Made by a program: the position numbers and the translations under genes. The notes under the pieces are model-generated. The model made no database searches and was not told the origin of the DNA. It was given only the letters and a program-made list of their open reading frames with translations. From positions 186,001 through 250,000 of the forward strand of contig CAWGJL010000001.1 of the NCBI GenBank assembly GCA_963822765.1: a stretch of 64,000 bases of DNA, read 5' to 3'. Shown here one piece after another: positions 1-7,476 of this stretch. Source of the DNA: Palsa-504 sp963822765. GTDB taxonomy: Bacteria; Actinomycetota; Actinomycetes; Streptosporangiales; Streptosporangiaceae. Position 1 is the stretch's first letter, and every line of letters starts with the position of its first letter.

Positions 1-527
1 ACGTGCTTGCCTCCAGGACTGGCGGGGAGCCCGAGGCCGACGAACTAGCCGAGGCCCAGCGCGAACGGAACACGCCCGACCAACTCGATGAGCCCGCCTT
101 CCAGCCGCTCAACGCCTCGGTCCACTTCGACCGGGTCCTCTACGACGGCGGCGAGTTCGGCACCGCGGCCGCGGCCGGGTCACCGGAGGAGGAAGACTTC
201 CTCGGCCTGCCCGGCCTGCTCGAGCCCGACCAGGTCCGGACCCTGCTCAGCAAGCGCCAGCAATCCCAGCTCAACGCCCGCTCCAGCGCCGCCCCCGGCC
301 AGGCCCCGCCCGCCGCCCCCCTGGTGACCCGCCAGCAGCTCGCCGCCCTGCGCAAGGAGCTCAACGGCCTGGTCGGAGCGTGGAGTCACCGCACCGGCCA
401 GCCGCACGGCGTCATCCACGCCGAGCTCCGCCAGACCTGCGGAGGCCCCCCGCTCCCGCAGGCCACCGCCGACCAGATCCAGGCCCGCATCGCCACCCTC
501 CGCCGCTGGGCCGTCTCCGGCCGCTAG
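1..527 (+). CDS. C-terminal part of a probable DEAD/DEAH-type helicase, 5' truncated
   Basis: The reading frame is open from the left window edge and stops at 525-527, so only the last ~175 residues are seen. The segment around NASVHFDRVLYDGGEFGT, followed by an acidic stretch and LGLPGLLEPDQV, resembles the C-terminal tail of a large actinobacterial ATP-dependent helicase, as far as I recall that family. No helicase motif lies in the visible part, so the assignment rests on this tail alone. The first visible start codon (GTG at 3) is probably internal. The stop overlaps the convergent nicotinamidase gene by 4 bp. Confidence 0.5.
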   Translation, partial: VLASRTGGEPEADELAEAQRERNTPDQLDEPAFQPLNASVHFDRVLYDGGEFGTAAAAGSPEEEDFLGLPGLLEPDQVRTLLSKRQQSQLNARSSAAPGQAPPAAPLVTRQQLAALRKELNGLVGAWSHRTGQPHGVIHAELRQTCGGPPLPQATADQIQARIATLRRWAVSGR

Positions 528-1087
528 CCGCCGCCGGTAAGCTCCACGCCCCCGGCGCGCAGGTCCTCGATGGCCTTGGCGGTCGAGGACGGGGCCACGC
601 CCGCGGTCAGGTCGAGCAGCACCCGCGTGGTGAACCCGGCCCGGACCGCGTCCGCGGCGGTCGCGTGCACGCAGTAGTCGGTCGCGATGCCTACCACGTC
701 GACCTCGTCCACGCCGTGCCCGCGCAGCCAGTCGCCCAGCGGCGTCCCGTTGTCGTCAGAACCCTCGAACCCGCTGTACGCCGCCGCGTGCTGCCCCTTG
801 CGGAAGGTCGCCTCGATGGCCGAGGTGTCCAGGTCCGGGTGGAAGTCCGCGCCGGCCGTGCCCGCCACGCAGTGCGGCGGCCAGGACGCCGCGTAGTCCG
901 GGTGGTCGGAAAAGTGGCTGCCCGGGTCAACGTGGAAGTCCTTGGTCGCCACCACGTGCGCGTAGTCATGAGCGCGGCCCGCGAGGCGCTCGCTCACCGC
1001 CCGGGCCACCGCGGCCCCGCCCGCCACGGCCAGGGACCCGCCCTCGCAGAAGTCGTTCTGCACATCAACGATGATCAGCGCGCGCAT
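524..1087 (-). CDS. pncA: Nicotinamidase (isochorismatase-family hydrolase)
   Basis: The 187-residue protein should hydrolyse nicotinamide to nicotinate for NAD salvage in the cytoplasm. The full active site is visible: nucleophilic Cys139 (in ATDYCVHAT), Asp8 (IVDVQNDF), Lys97 (FRKG), and metal ligands Asp50, His52 and His58 in TKDFHVDPGSHF. Length and motif order match PncA. It is divergent from a methyltransferase starting 25 bp away and converges on the truncated helicase. The next enzyme of the same pathway, PncB, is encoded at 12775-14124 on the same strand but not in the same operon. Confidence 0.92.
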   Translation of the reverse strand: MRALIIVDVQNDFCEGGSLAVAGGAAVARAVSERLAGRAHDYAHVVATKDFHVDPGSHFSDHPDYAASWPPHCVAGTAGADFHPDLDTSAIEATFRKGQHAAAYSGFEGSDDNGTPLGDWLRGHGVDEVDVVGIATDYCVHATAADAVRAGFTTRVLLDLTAGVAPSSTAKAIEDLRAGGVELTGGG

Positions 1088-1112
1088 AAGCCCAACGGTA
1101 TCGTCAGGCCTG

Positions 1113-1712
1113 ATGTCTCGGCCCGCCTACTGGAACCACAATCTCCACTACCAGCCCGTCATCCTCAACGCGGTCCCGCCCGGCTGCCAGACCGCCCTCG
1201 ACGTCGGCTGCGGAGACGGCCTGCTCGCGGCCCGCCTCGCCGAACGCTGCGCCCAGGTGACCGGCATCGACCGCGACCCGCCCATGATCGCAACCGCCCG
1301 GGCCCAGCACGCCGGAGCCCGCGTCACCTTCGTCGAAGCCGACTTCCTGACCCACCCCTTCCCGGCCGACAGCTTCAACTTCGTCTGCGCCAACACCTCG
1401 CTGCACCACATGGACTTCACCGCCGCGCTGACCAGAGCAGCTCACCTGCTGCGCCCCGGCGGCCGGCTCGCGGTCATCGGCCTCGCCGCGGATAAGTCCC
1501 TCGCCGATCTTCTCGCGTCCGCCCCCGGCGTACCGGTCAACCTGCTCTACCGCGCGATCTACGGGTGGGGCGAATCCGGCGCCCCGATCCTGTTCCCTGA
1601 CCACAGCTGGCGCGAGGTCCGCGCGGCGGCCAGAGCAACCTTGCCCGGCGTCCGCTACCGCCGCCGCCTGCTCTGGCGCTACTCCCTGCTCTGGCGCAAA
1701 CCGCGCGGCTGA
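1113..1712 (+). CDS. Class I SAM-dependent methyltransferase
   Basis: The 199-residue protein has a compact Rossmann methyltransferase domain. The SAM-binding motif I is ALDVGCGDGLLAARLAE, the acidic residue after strand 2 is in GIDRDPPMI, and the post-motif is LLRPGGRLAVIG. The ATG at 1113 is chosen because an upstream in-frame start would run into the divergent pncA start. The substrate is unknown. The C-terminus is very basic (RYRRRLLWRYSLLWRKPR). The gene sits about 800 bp before the peptide-export locus, but a convergent membrane-protein gene and a promoter-like gap separate them, so a role in peptide modification is only a possibility. Confidence 0.85.
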   Translation: MSRPAYWNHNLHYQPVILNAVPPGCQTALDVGCGDGLLAARLAERCAQVTGIDRDPPMIATARAQHAGARVTFVEADFLTHPFPADSFNFVCANTSLHHMDFTAALTRAAHLLRPGGRLAVIGLAADKSLADLLASAPGVPVNLLYRAIYGWGESGAPILFPDHSWREVRAAARATLPGVRYRRRLLWRYSLLWRKPRG

Positions 1713-2293
1713 TTTCCGGTCGTGATCTGGTCCCGGATCAGGCGGCCGATCCCGGCCTCCTGCGGCAGGTGAGCCAGGCCGGCCTTCGGGATAAACGCCC
1801 GCACATGACGCCCCTCCTGGTCCAGCAGCAGGAACAGCCGCTTGGTTTCTCGTACGCCGGTCAGGGCGGACCACGGCAGGAACGTGGCCGAACCGTCCGG
1901 CGCGTGCCAGGCCACCCCCTCGACCAGGAGCTTGTACTCGTGTACCCCTCGCTGCCATACGCCGCTCACCAGCGCGCGGCTGGCCTGGCGGCCGGGCGAC
2001 AGCCGCCACACCCGCTGCGCACTCCACAGGACGAGCAGCGCGCACAGGCCGGTCCCGGCGGCCAGCTCACCGACCAGGAGTTCGTGATGGGCGCCGCCCG
2101 CCGCGGGCCGGGCGGCCGCGGCCCGGAGCAGCACCACCGCCGCGGCCAGCAGCGCCGCGAACAGGACGCCGGCGATCAGCCAGGACCGCCGCAGCAGGCT
2201 GATAATGCCGGAATGGGCCATTATCTCGCGCACCTCGTCCCGGCCAAGTTCGCATTGAAAAACTGCGCCGCCGACTTTCTCCGGCATCGTCAT
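1679..2293 (-). CDS. YcxB-like membrane protein
   Basis: The protein has about 204 residues. Two hydrophobic segments come early (SWLIAGVLFAALLAAAVVLL, then a second near LLVGELAAGTGLCALLVLW). A soluble C-terminal half follows with a YcxB-type pattern: WHAPDGSATFLPWSALTGV, then RLFLLLDQEGRHVRAFIPK. The function of this family is not known to me. The start is uncertain between ATGs at 2323, 2293 and 2287, and no clear ribosome binding site favours one. The 3' end overlaps the convergent methyltransferase by 34 bp. Confidence 0.65.
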   Translation of the reverse strand: MTMPEKVGGAVFQCELGRDEVREIMAHSGIISLLRRSWLIAGVLFAALLAAAVVLLRAAAARPAAGGAHHELLVGELAAGTGLCALLVLWSAQRVWRLSPGRQASRALVSGVWQRGVHEYKLLVEGVAWHAPDGSATFLPWSALTGVRETKRLFLLLDQEGRHVRAFIPKAGLAHLPQEAGIGRLIRDQITTGNQPRGLRQSRE

Positions 2294-2381
2294 ACGTCTA
2301 ACGTAATGTCCGTGCAGACCCATCGCAAGGCTGAATTAAATCGGCTCTGAGCTGGTGAAAGATCAACTCCCGATTTACCCG

Positions 2382-2412
2382 TGACAAGTGTCATGGTTCA
2401 TGTTAAGTGTCA
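2382..2412 (+). promoter_or_regulatory. Twin operator-like repeats upstream of the peptide precursor
   Basis: TGACAAGTGTCA at 2382-2393 is an inverted repeat with 5-bp arms and a 2-bp spacer. A second, less symmetric copy, TGTTAAGTGTCA, lies at 2401-2412; the last eight bases are identical in both. The 19-bp spacing puts the copies on nearly the same helix face. They lie about 90-120 bp before the precursor start, in the only real gap of the locus. The regulator is unknown. The orphan NarL-type response regulator at 5715-6320 is a candidate by proximity only. Confidence 0.45.
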
Positions 2413-2503
2413 CGGTCCAATCGTGACGATGCCCACTTGCCGCGGGCCGGGAAAGGCGGGGAATCTGGAATAGTCGGAATTCCATCTGGCGAGGAGGCCA
2501 GTA

Positions 2504-2682
2504 ATGAGCAACACGAACATCCTCGAGCTACCCACCCTGGAGGACGAGGCCCTCATGGACATCGTGGGCGGATGCGGCAAGCCCCCGTGCCAGCCGGCCC
2601 CCCGTGCCGTCCACGGTACCAGTGCGAGCCGCCGCCCTGCGGTGACATCGAGATCGTGATCGTCGTGCCCCTCTGCGTCTAG
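2504..2682 (+). CDS. Double-glycine leader peptide precursor; core likely continues in the -1 frame
   Basis: The ATG at 2504 is preceded by GAGGAGG at 2491-2497 (6-nt spacing). The leader MSNTNILELPTLEDEALMDI followed by VGG fits substrates of C39-peptidase exporters, with cleavage expected after Gly23. As written, translation stops at 2657-2659, giving 51 residues with only two core cysteines (CGKPPCQPA...). After the six-C run at 2598-2603, the -1 frame stays open to the TAG at 2680 and encodes PPCRPRYQCEPPPCGD and then a hydrophobic IEIVIVVPLCV tail. One extra C, or a -1 frameshift, gives 59 residues with six core cysteines. That frame has the higher GC at third positions. The exporter and accessory genes follow directly. 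I recognise no known bacteriocin core. Confidence 0.7.
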
Positions 2683-2770
2683 CCGCTCGCCGTCCCGGCT
2701 GGCGGTGCCCCGGTCGTCGTTCGCGCGACCGGGGCACCACCAGCCTCACCCGCGAAGGCCGGAGGCCTCG

Positions 2771-3463
2771 ATGACCGACTGGGACGCCATTCTCGGCGAG
2801 GCGGCGCTCGGGCGGGATCTGGTCCCGCTGGACCGGGTGGGCAGCGAGCCCGCCCAGCGTCCGCCCGGGCTGATGCTGATCGACCAGCCCCGCGTCCGGG
2901 CGGCCCGGCTGGCCTCGACCAACCCTGAGGCGATCTTCCGGCTAGAGGCGCTGGAGTTCCGGGCCCGTGGCCGTGACGCCCCGGGTCCGGTGGTCCGCCT
3001 CGGGAGCCGGTGGATCCGCTGGACCTACCGGGCGACGCTGATCCTGGTCCTCGCGGCGGCGGCCAGCATGTGGTTCATCCGCACCGGCGAGACCACCACG
3101 GGTCCCGCGGTGGTCGACGGGCCGGCCGGCACGGTGACGGCCCTGCTGCCCGCCGTGGTCGCCGCGGATATGGCCCGCTCCCAAGGACTCACCGTCGTCC
3201 TGCCGGGGGGCCAGACGGCCCGGATCAGCGGCCTGCGCGTCCAGCTGGCCGACGCCGCCGCGATCCGGGCCGCCGGCCTGACGCCGCCGAGCCAGCCTGC
3301 CATCCTGGTGACCGGCTGGCTGGTTCCGGGTTCCGCAGCCGCGGCCGCTGAGCGCCAGCCGCGGCTGCGGGTCCAGGCATCGGTCCTGCTGCGCTCGGAG
3401 TCGCTGGCCGACGTCCTGGCCCGCCAGTTCGGCTCGATGCTCGGCCAGGGAACGGCGCCGTGA
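2771..3463 (+). CDS. Small one-helix secretion accessory protein (HlyD-like position)
   Basis: The 230-residue protein starts at ATG 2771 behind GGAGG at 2761-2765. It has a cytoplasmic N-terminal part of about 85 residues, one transmembrane segment (about 86-103) and an extracytoplasmic domain rich in short beta-like stretches (VTALLPAVVAA, LTVVLPGGQTARISGLRVQL). Position between the precursor and the exporter suggests a periplasmic-adaptor-like partner. It lacks the long coiled coil of true HlyD proteins, as expected for a bacterium with no outer membrane. The stop overlaps the exporter start (GTGA at 3460-3463), so the two are translationally coupled. The exact family is not recognised. 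Confidence 0.65.
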   Translation: MTDWDAILGEAALGRDLVPLDRVGSEPAQRPPGLMLIDQPRVRAARLASTNPEAIFRLEALEFRARGRDAPGPVVRLGSRWIRWTYRATLILVLAAAASMWFIRTGETTTGPAVVDGPAGTVTALLPAVVAADMARSQGLTVVLPGGQTARISGLRVQLADAAAIRAAGLTPPSQPAILVTGWLVPGSAAAAAERQPRLRVQASVLLRSESLADVLARQFGSMLGQGTAP

Positions 3464-5661
3464 GCCGGCCGAAAATGAGCAAGGTGCCGGTCATCCGGCA
3501 GCTGGAGGACGCCGACTGCGGGGCGGCGTGCCTGGCCATGGTGCTCGGCTACTTCGGCCACCGCGCGGACCTCCGCGAGCTCCGGGACCTGACCGGCGCC
3601 GGGCGGGACGGCGTCAGCGCGCTGTCCATCGTGCGCGCCGCGCGGGCCTGCGGGCTGCGGGCCCGCGGGGTTCAGGCCGGCCTCGGTGACCTCAGGCACC
3701 TGCCGCGCGGATCGGTGCTGCACTGGGGGTTCAACCACTTCGTGGTGTTCGAGCGCACCACGCGGGCCGGGATCCGGGTGGTCGACCCGGCGCACGGCCG
3801 GCGCGTGGTGTCGGGTGATGACCTGCGCCGGGCGTACACCGGCGTGGCCATCCTCCTGGAGCCGTCGGAGGTCTTCGACCGCGGCGGTTCCCGCGCCAAG
3901 GGCACCTGGCGGTACCTGCGGCCCATGCTCGGCCAGTCCGGGAACATGGTCAGGGTCATCGCGACTTCCCTGGTCATCAGGCTAGCCGCGCTCGGTCTGC
4001 CGCTGCTCACCGCACTCGTCGTCGACGAGATCGTGCCGCGGGACGACCATCGTCTGCTGCTGGTGTTCACCGCCGGCGTCGCCGTGGTCATCGGGTACAA
4101 CTTCCTGTCCTCGTTCCTGCGCGCCAATGTGCTGCTAGAGCTGCAGACCCGGCTGGATACCGGGCTGACCCTGGGCTTCGTCGATCATCTGGTCAAGCTG
4201 CCCTACGACTTCTTCCTGCGCCGGTCCGCCGGCGACCTGATGATGCGCCTGCAGAGCAACACCGCGGTCCGCGACATCCTCGCCACCAGCACCCTGTCCG
4301 CCGTCCTGGACGGCACGTTTGCCAGCCTCTACCTGGTCCTGCTGTTCGTCATCAGCCCCGCCCTGGCCATCGTCGTCCTCCTGCTTGCGCTGGGCCAGGT
4401 CACGACGCTGCTGCTGTCCTGGCGGCGTAACCAGCGGCTGATGTCGGGCAGCCTGCAGGCGCAGGCGGACACGCAGAGCTACGCGTACGAGATGCTGGCC
4501 GGCATCGAAACGCTCAAGGCCTCCGGCGCGGAACACCGTGCCGCCGACCGCTGGGGCGACCTGTTCACCGGCCAGGTCAACATCGACCTGACCCGCGGCC
4601 GCCTGAACGCCGCGGTCGGCTCCGTCATGGGCACCCTGCAGGTCGCCGCACCGCTGGTCATCCTGCTGACCGGCACCTTCCAGGTGCTTGACGGGCACCT
4701 GTCGCTCGGCACGATGCTCAGCGCTGCCGCGCTGGGCGCCGGGTTCCTCAACCCGCTGGCCAGCCTGGTGGCCAGCGGATTGCAGCTGCAGCAGCTGGCC
4801 AGCTACATGCACCGCATCAACGACGTGCTGGACACTCCGCGGGAACAGCACGGCACGCGGGTCCGCCCAGCGCCGCGGCTCAGCGGCGCGATCCGGGCGC
4901 GGGACGTGTCGTTCCGGTACGGCACGCTCGGGCCCGCCGTGGTCAGCCAGGTGAGCCTGGAGATCCGGCCCGGCCAGCACGTCGGCATCGTCGGGCGGTC
5001 CGGCTCGGGAAAGTCGACCCTGGCGCACCTGCTGCTCGGCCTGTATCAGCCGACGTCCGGCCGGATCGAGTTCGACGGCCGGGATTTGGCGGGCCTCGAG
5101 GCCGGATCGGTCCGCCGCCAGGTCGGCATCGTCACCCAGCACCCCTATCTGTTCGGCGCCTCGATCCGGGACAACATTGCCCTCTCCGACCCCGAGCTGC
5201 CGCTCGACGCGATCACCGCGGCGGCCCGGATCGCGTGCGTTCACGAGGACATCGCCGCGATGCCGATGGGCTACGACACCAGGTTGCACGACGGCGGTGC
5301 CTCGGTTTCCGGGGGACAGCGTCAGCGCATCGCGCTCGCCCGCGCGCTGGTCCACCAGCCCTCGATCGTGCTCCTCGACGAGGCCACCAGTGAGCTCGAC
5401 ACGCTGACGGAACAGCAGATCTACCGCAACCTCGACGCGCTTTCCGCGACCACGATCGTGATCGCGCACCGGCTGAGCACCATTCGCAACGCGGACCTGA
5501 TCCTCGTCATGGACCAGGGTCAGCTGATCGAGGCCGGGACCCACGAGCAGCTTCTGCGACACGGGGCGACGTACGCCGCGCTGGTCCACGCCCAGTCCGC
5601 CGGCGGCGAGTCGGCCGCCGGCGGACCGGGTCCGCTGTGGACTCAGGCGTCCACGGCGTGA
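3460..5661 (+). CDS. Peptidase-containing ABC exporter (C39 peptidase, permease and ATPase)
   Basis: The 733-residue protein should cleave the double-glycine leader and export the core peptide. The N-terminal C39 peptidase has Cys20 (DADCGAACLAMVLGYFG), His93 (GFNHFVVFE) and Asp109 (VVDPAHGRR). A six-helix exporter permease follows at about 165-450. The ATPase has Walker A GIVGRSGSGKSTL near residue 510, signature VSGGQRQRIALARAL near 616, Walker B IVLLDEATSE, and the switch His in IVIAHRLSTIRNADL. Domain order and length match bacteriocin-processing exporters. It is coupled by GTGA overlap to the accessory gene, and the precursor is the obvious substrate. Confidence 0.95.
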   Translation: MSRPKMSKVPVIRQLEDADCGAACLAMVLGYFGHRADLRELRDLTGAGRDGVSALSIVRAARACGLRARGVQAGLGDLRHLPRGSVLHWGFNHFVVFERTTRAGIRVVDPAHGRRVVSGDDLRRAYTGVAILLEPSEVFDRGGSRAKGTWRYLRPMLGQSGNMVRVIATSLVIRLAALGLPLLTALVVDEIVPRDDHRLLLVFTAGVAVVIGYNFLSSFLRANVLLELQTRLDTGLTLGFVDHLVKLPYDFFLRRSAGDLMMRLQSNTAVRDILATSTLSAVLDGTFASLYLVLLFVISPALAIVVLLLALGQVTTLLLSWRRNQRLMSGSLQAQADTQSYAYEMLAGIETLKASGAEHRAADRWGDLFTGQVNIDLTRGRLNAAVGSVMGTLQVAAPLVILLTGTFQVLDGHLSLGTMLSAAALGAGFLNPLASLVASGLQLQQLASYMHRINDVLDTPREQHGTRVRPAPRLSGAIRARDVSFRYGTLGPAVVSQVSLEIRPGQHVGIVGRSGSGKSTLAHLLLGLYQPTSGRIEFDGRDLAGLEAGSVRRQVGIVTQHPYLFGASIRDNIALSDPELPLDAITAAARIACVHEDIAAMPMGYDTRLHDGGASVSGGQRQRIALARALVHQPSIVLLDEATSELDTLTEQQIYRNLDALSATTIVIAHRLSTIRNADLILVMDQGQLIEAGTHEQLLRHGATYAALVHAQSAGGESAAGGPGPLWTQASTA

Positions 5662-5668
5662 GGAACGC

Positions 5669-5708
5669 GTCTCCCGGCCGGGGCAAAGGGGGTCCCTGGC
5701 CGGGAGAC
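5669..5708 (+). terminator. Hairpin between convergent genes
   Basis: GTCTCCCGGCC (5669-5679) pairs perfectly with GGCCGGGAGAC (5698-5708) around an 18-nt loop. It fills the 53-bp gap between the exporter stop and the convergent response-regulator stop, so it could end transcription both ways. There is no U tract, which is common in such GC-rich genomes. Confidence 0.65.
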
Positions 5709-5714
5709 CCGGGC

Positions 5715-6320
5715 TTACAGCCAGCCGGCGCTGTCGGCGATCCGGATGGCGTCCACCCGGTTACGCGCCCCGACCTTGGTGATGATGCTGGAGATGTGAT
5801 TGCGGACGGTGCCGGCCGCCAGGCAGAGTTGCGTGGCGATCTCGGCGGTGGGCGCGCCCGCCGCGGCCAGCCGCAGGACGGAGCGCTCCCGTTGCGTCAT
5901 CGGGTTGACCGGGACGTCGAGCGTGGCGAACGCCAGGTCGGCATCGAGGGCCTTCCTGCCCCTGGCGACCTGGCGGATAGCGGCGCCGATACTTTCCGGC
6001 GACGCGTCCTTGCTCACGAATCCGGTCGCGTGCGCCGCGACTGCCTTGCGCAGATCGCACGGTCGGGGCCGGGTGGCCATGATGAGCGTGCGGCAGGACG
6101 GGCTGGCGGAGTACACGGCGTGGATGACAGCGAACTCGTCATCGCTGGCGATCTCGTCGTCGATGACCACCACGTCCGGCTGCAGCGAAGAAACGGCGCG
6201 CAGCACCGGTTCGCGGCGGTCGACCTCGGCCACCACCTCGATGTCGCGTTCCTGCGACATGCAGGCCACGAGCCCCGCCCTGACCAGGGCGACGTGCTCG
6301 GCGATGAGGATACGGATCAT
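5715..6320 (-). CDS. NarL/LuxR-type response regulator (orphan)
   Basis: The 201-residue protein has an N-terminal receiver domain (MIRILIAEHVALVRAGL, phosphoacceptor region PDVVVIDDEIA, conserved Lys in GFVSKDASPE). The C-terminal LuxR-type helix-turn-helix includes MTQRERSVLRLAAAG and CLAAGTVRNHISSIITKVGARNR. The usual pair of acidic residues near the N-terminus is reduced to one Glu (AEH), so phosphorylation may be altered. No histidine kinase is encoded in the window. The start lies 6 bp after the stop of the repeat-protein gene at 6327, so they are probably co-transcribed. It may act on the repeat-protein operon or the adjacent peptide locus; neither is shown. Confidence 0.9.
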   Translation of the reverse strand: MIRILIAEHVALVRAGLVACMSQERDIEVVAEVDRREPVLRAVSSLQPDVVVIDDEIASDDEFAVIHAVYSASPSCRTLIMATRPRPCDLRKAVAAHATGFVSKDASPESIGAAIRQVARGRKALDADLAFATLDVPVNPMTQRERSVLRLAAAGAPTAEIATQLCLAAGTVRNHISSIITKVGARNRVDAIRIADSAGWL

Positions 6321-6326
6321 GGTGAG

Positions 6327-7415
6327 CTAGCCCAGGCCCGGGAGCGAGAGCGACAGGCTCACCGCCGGCTGCGACGAGCCGCCCGCGGACGAGCCGCCCG
6401 CGGACGAGCCGCCCGCGGACGAGCCGCCCGTGCCCAGCGACACCTGCACGCTCGCCGACGTGCCGGACGGGCTCGCCGACACCCCGGCCTTGACCGCCGG
6501 AGCCGTGGCCTGCGCTGCTGACGACGAGCTGTCATGCGCCGAGCCGCCGAGCGAGGCGGACACGCTCACCGGCGCGACGGACTCCACCGCCGACCCCGCC
6601 GCGCCAACCGTGCCGGTCACCGCGCCAACCGTGCCGGTCACCGCGCCAACCGTGCCGGTCACCGCGCCAACCGTGCCGGTCACCGCGCCAACCGTGCCGG
6701 TCACCGCGCCATCCGTGGCTCCCGTCACCGCACCGACCGTGCCGGTCACCGCGCCAACCGTGCCGGTCACCGCGCCGACGGTCCCTGTTGCCGCGCTTCC
6801 GGCGGCTCCCGTCACCGCACCGACCGTGCCGGTCACCGCGCCAACCGTGCCGGTCACCGCGCCGACCGTGTTCGTCACCGCGCCTGCGACGGTTCCCGTC
6901 ACCGCCCCGACGGTACCGGTGGCACCCTGCACAGCCTGGCCGACGGTCGTGACCGTGGTCCCGGACGAGCCGGGGGCCGGCTTCTGTCCCGTCGCTGGCA
7001 GGCCCGAACTGATCGGCAGACTGGACGGCGCCGACAGGGTCGTGGACGGTGACCCCGCCCCATCGCCCCTGCTCGAGGCGGGGTTCTGCGCTTGGCTCCC
7101 GCCCGACGGCCGGAGTAGGGGCGTCCCGCCCGCGACCGGCTGAGCGTGCACGTGGTGCCGCGGCTGGCTGGTGCTCGGCTGGATGAAGGGTGGCGAACCC
7201 ATGCCGAACAGGTTCGGCGGTATCACCCGTACCACGACCGCCGTCACGAACGTGATGAAGGCGACGGCCGCCATGATGACCACGCTCGGCACGGCGAACC
7301 CCGCGGGATGCAGCCGCGCGGCGCCCACGACGGACCGGTACGTCCTGGTTATCTGGCCCGACGCGGACCGGACGGGTCCCATGATTGTGTGCATGCTGGA
7401 AGATTGTGCGGACAT
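6327..7415 (-). CDS. Membrane-anchored Val-Thr-Gly heptapeptide-repeat protein
   Basis: The 362-residue protein has one membrane helix near the N-terminus (FAVPSVVIMAAVAFITFVTA) and no cleavable signal, so the rest probably lies outside the cell as a type II anchored stalk. A Pro/Ser-rich linker precedes an array of the heptapeptide GTVGAVT (about 15 copies, several degenerate). After it come a Ser/Ala-rich part, four GGSSA units coded by 15-bp repeats at 6373-6430, and the end SLSLSLPGLG. No catalytic motif is visible. An AGAGAG sequence lies about 10 nt before the ATG at 7415. It probably shares an operon with the second repeat protein upstream and the response regulator downstream. A structural or adhesive role is inferred from composition only. 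Confidence 0.7.
   Translation of the reverse strand: MSAQSSSMHTIMGPVRSASGQITRTYRSVVGAARLHPAGFAVPSVVIMAAVAFITFVTAVVVRVIPPNLFGMGSPPFIQPSTSQPRHHVHAQPVAGGTPLLRPSGGSQAQNPASSRGDGAGSPSTTLSAPSSLPISSGLPATGQKPAPGSSGTTVTTVGQAVQGATGTVGAVTGTVAGAVTNTVGAVTGTVGAVTGTVGAVTGAAGSAATGTVGAVTGTVGAVTGTVGAVTGATDGAVTGTVGAVTGTVGAVTGTVGAVTGTVGAVTGTVGAAGSAVESVAPVSVSASLGGSAHDSSSSAAQATAPAVKAGVSASPSGTSASVQVSLGTGGSSAGGSSAGGSSAGGSSQPAVSLSLSLPGLG
6601..6912 (-). repeat. 21-bp tandem array encoding GTVGAVT heptapeptides
   Basis: Near-identical 21-bp units (plus-strand core CCAACCGTGCCGGTCACCG) run from about 6601 to 6717, followed by diverged units to about 6912. The homogeneous block at one end and decayed units at the other fit recent expansion by slippage or unequal recombination. 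Confidence 0.85.
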
Positions 7416-7476
7416 GATGGTGAAGCTCTCTTTCTACTGAGGTTTCCGGACGGATGACGCTGGCTGGCTGGGCCAG

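Noticed and set aside
1113..1712. Methyltransferase as dedicated peptide-modifying enzyme
   Set aside because: Not in the same transcription unit: a convergent membrane gene and a promoter gap intervene.
6430..7143. Plus-strand frame with many TVPVTAP units
   Set aside because: Shadow of the minus-strand heptapeptide array. It has no start signal or anchor of its own.
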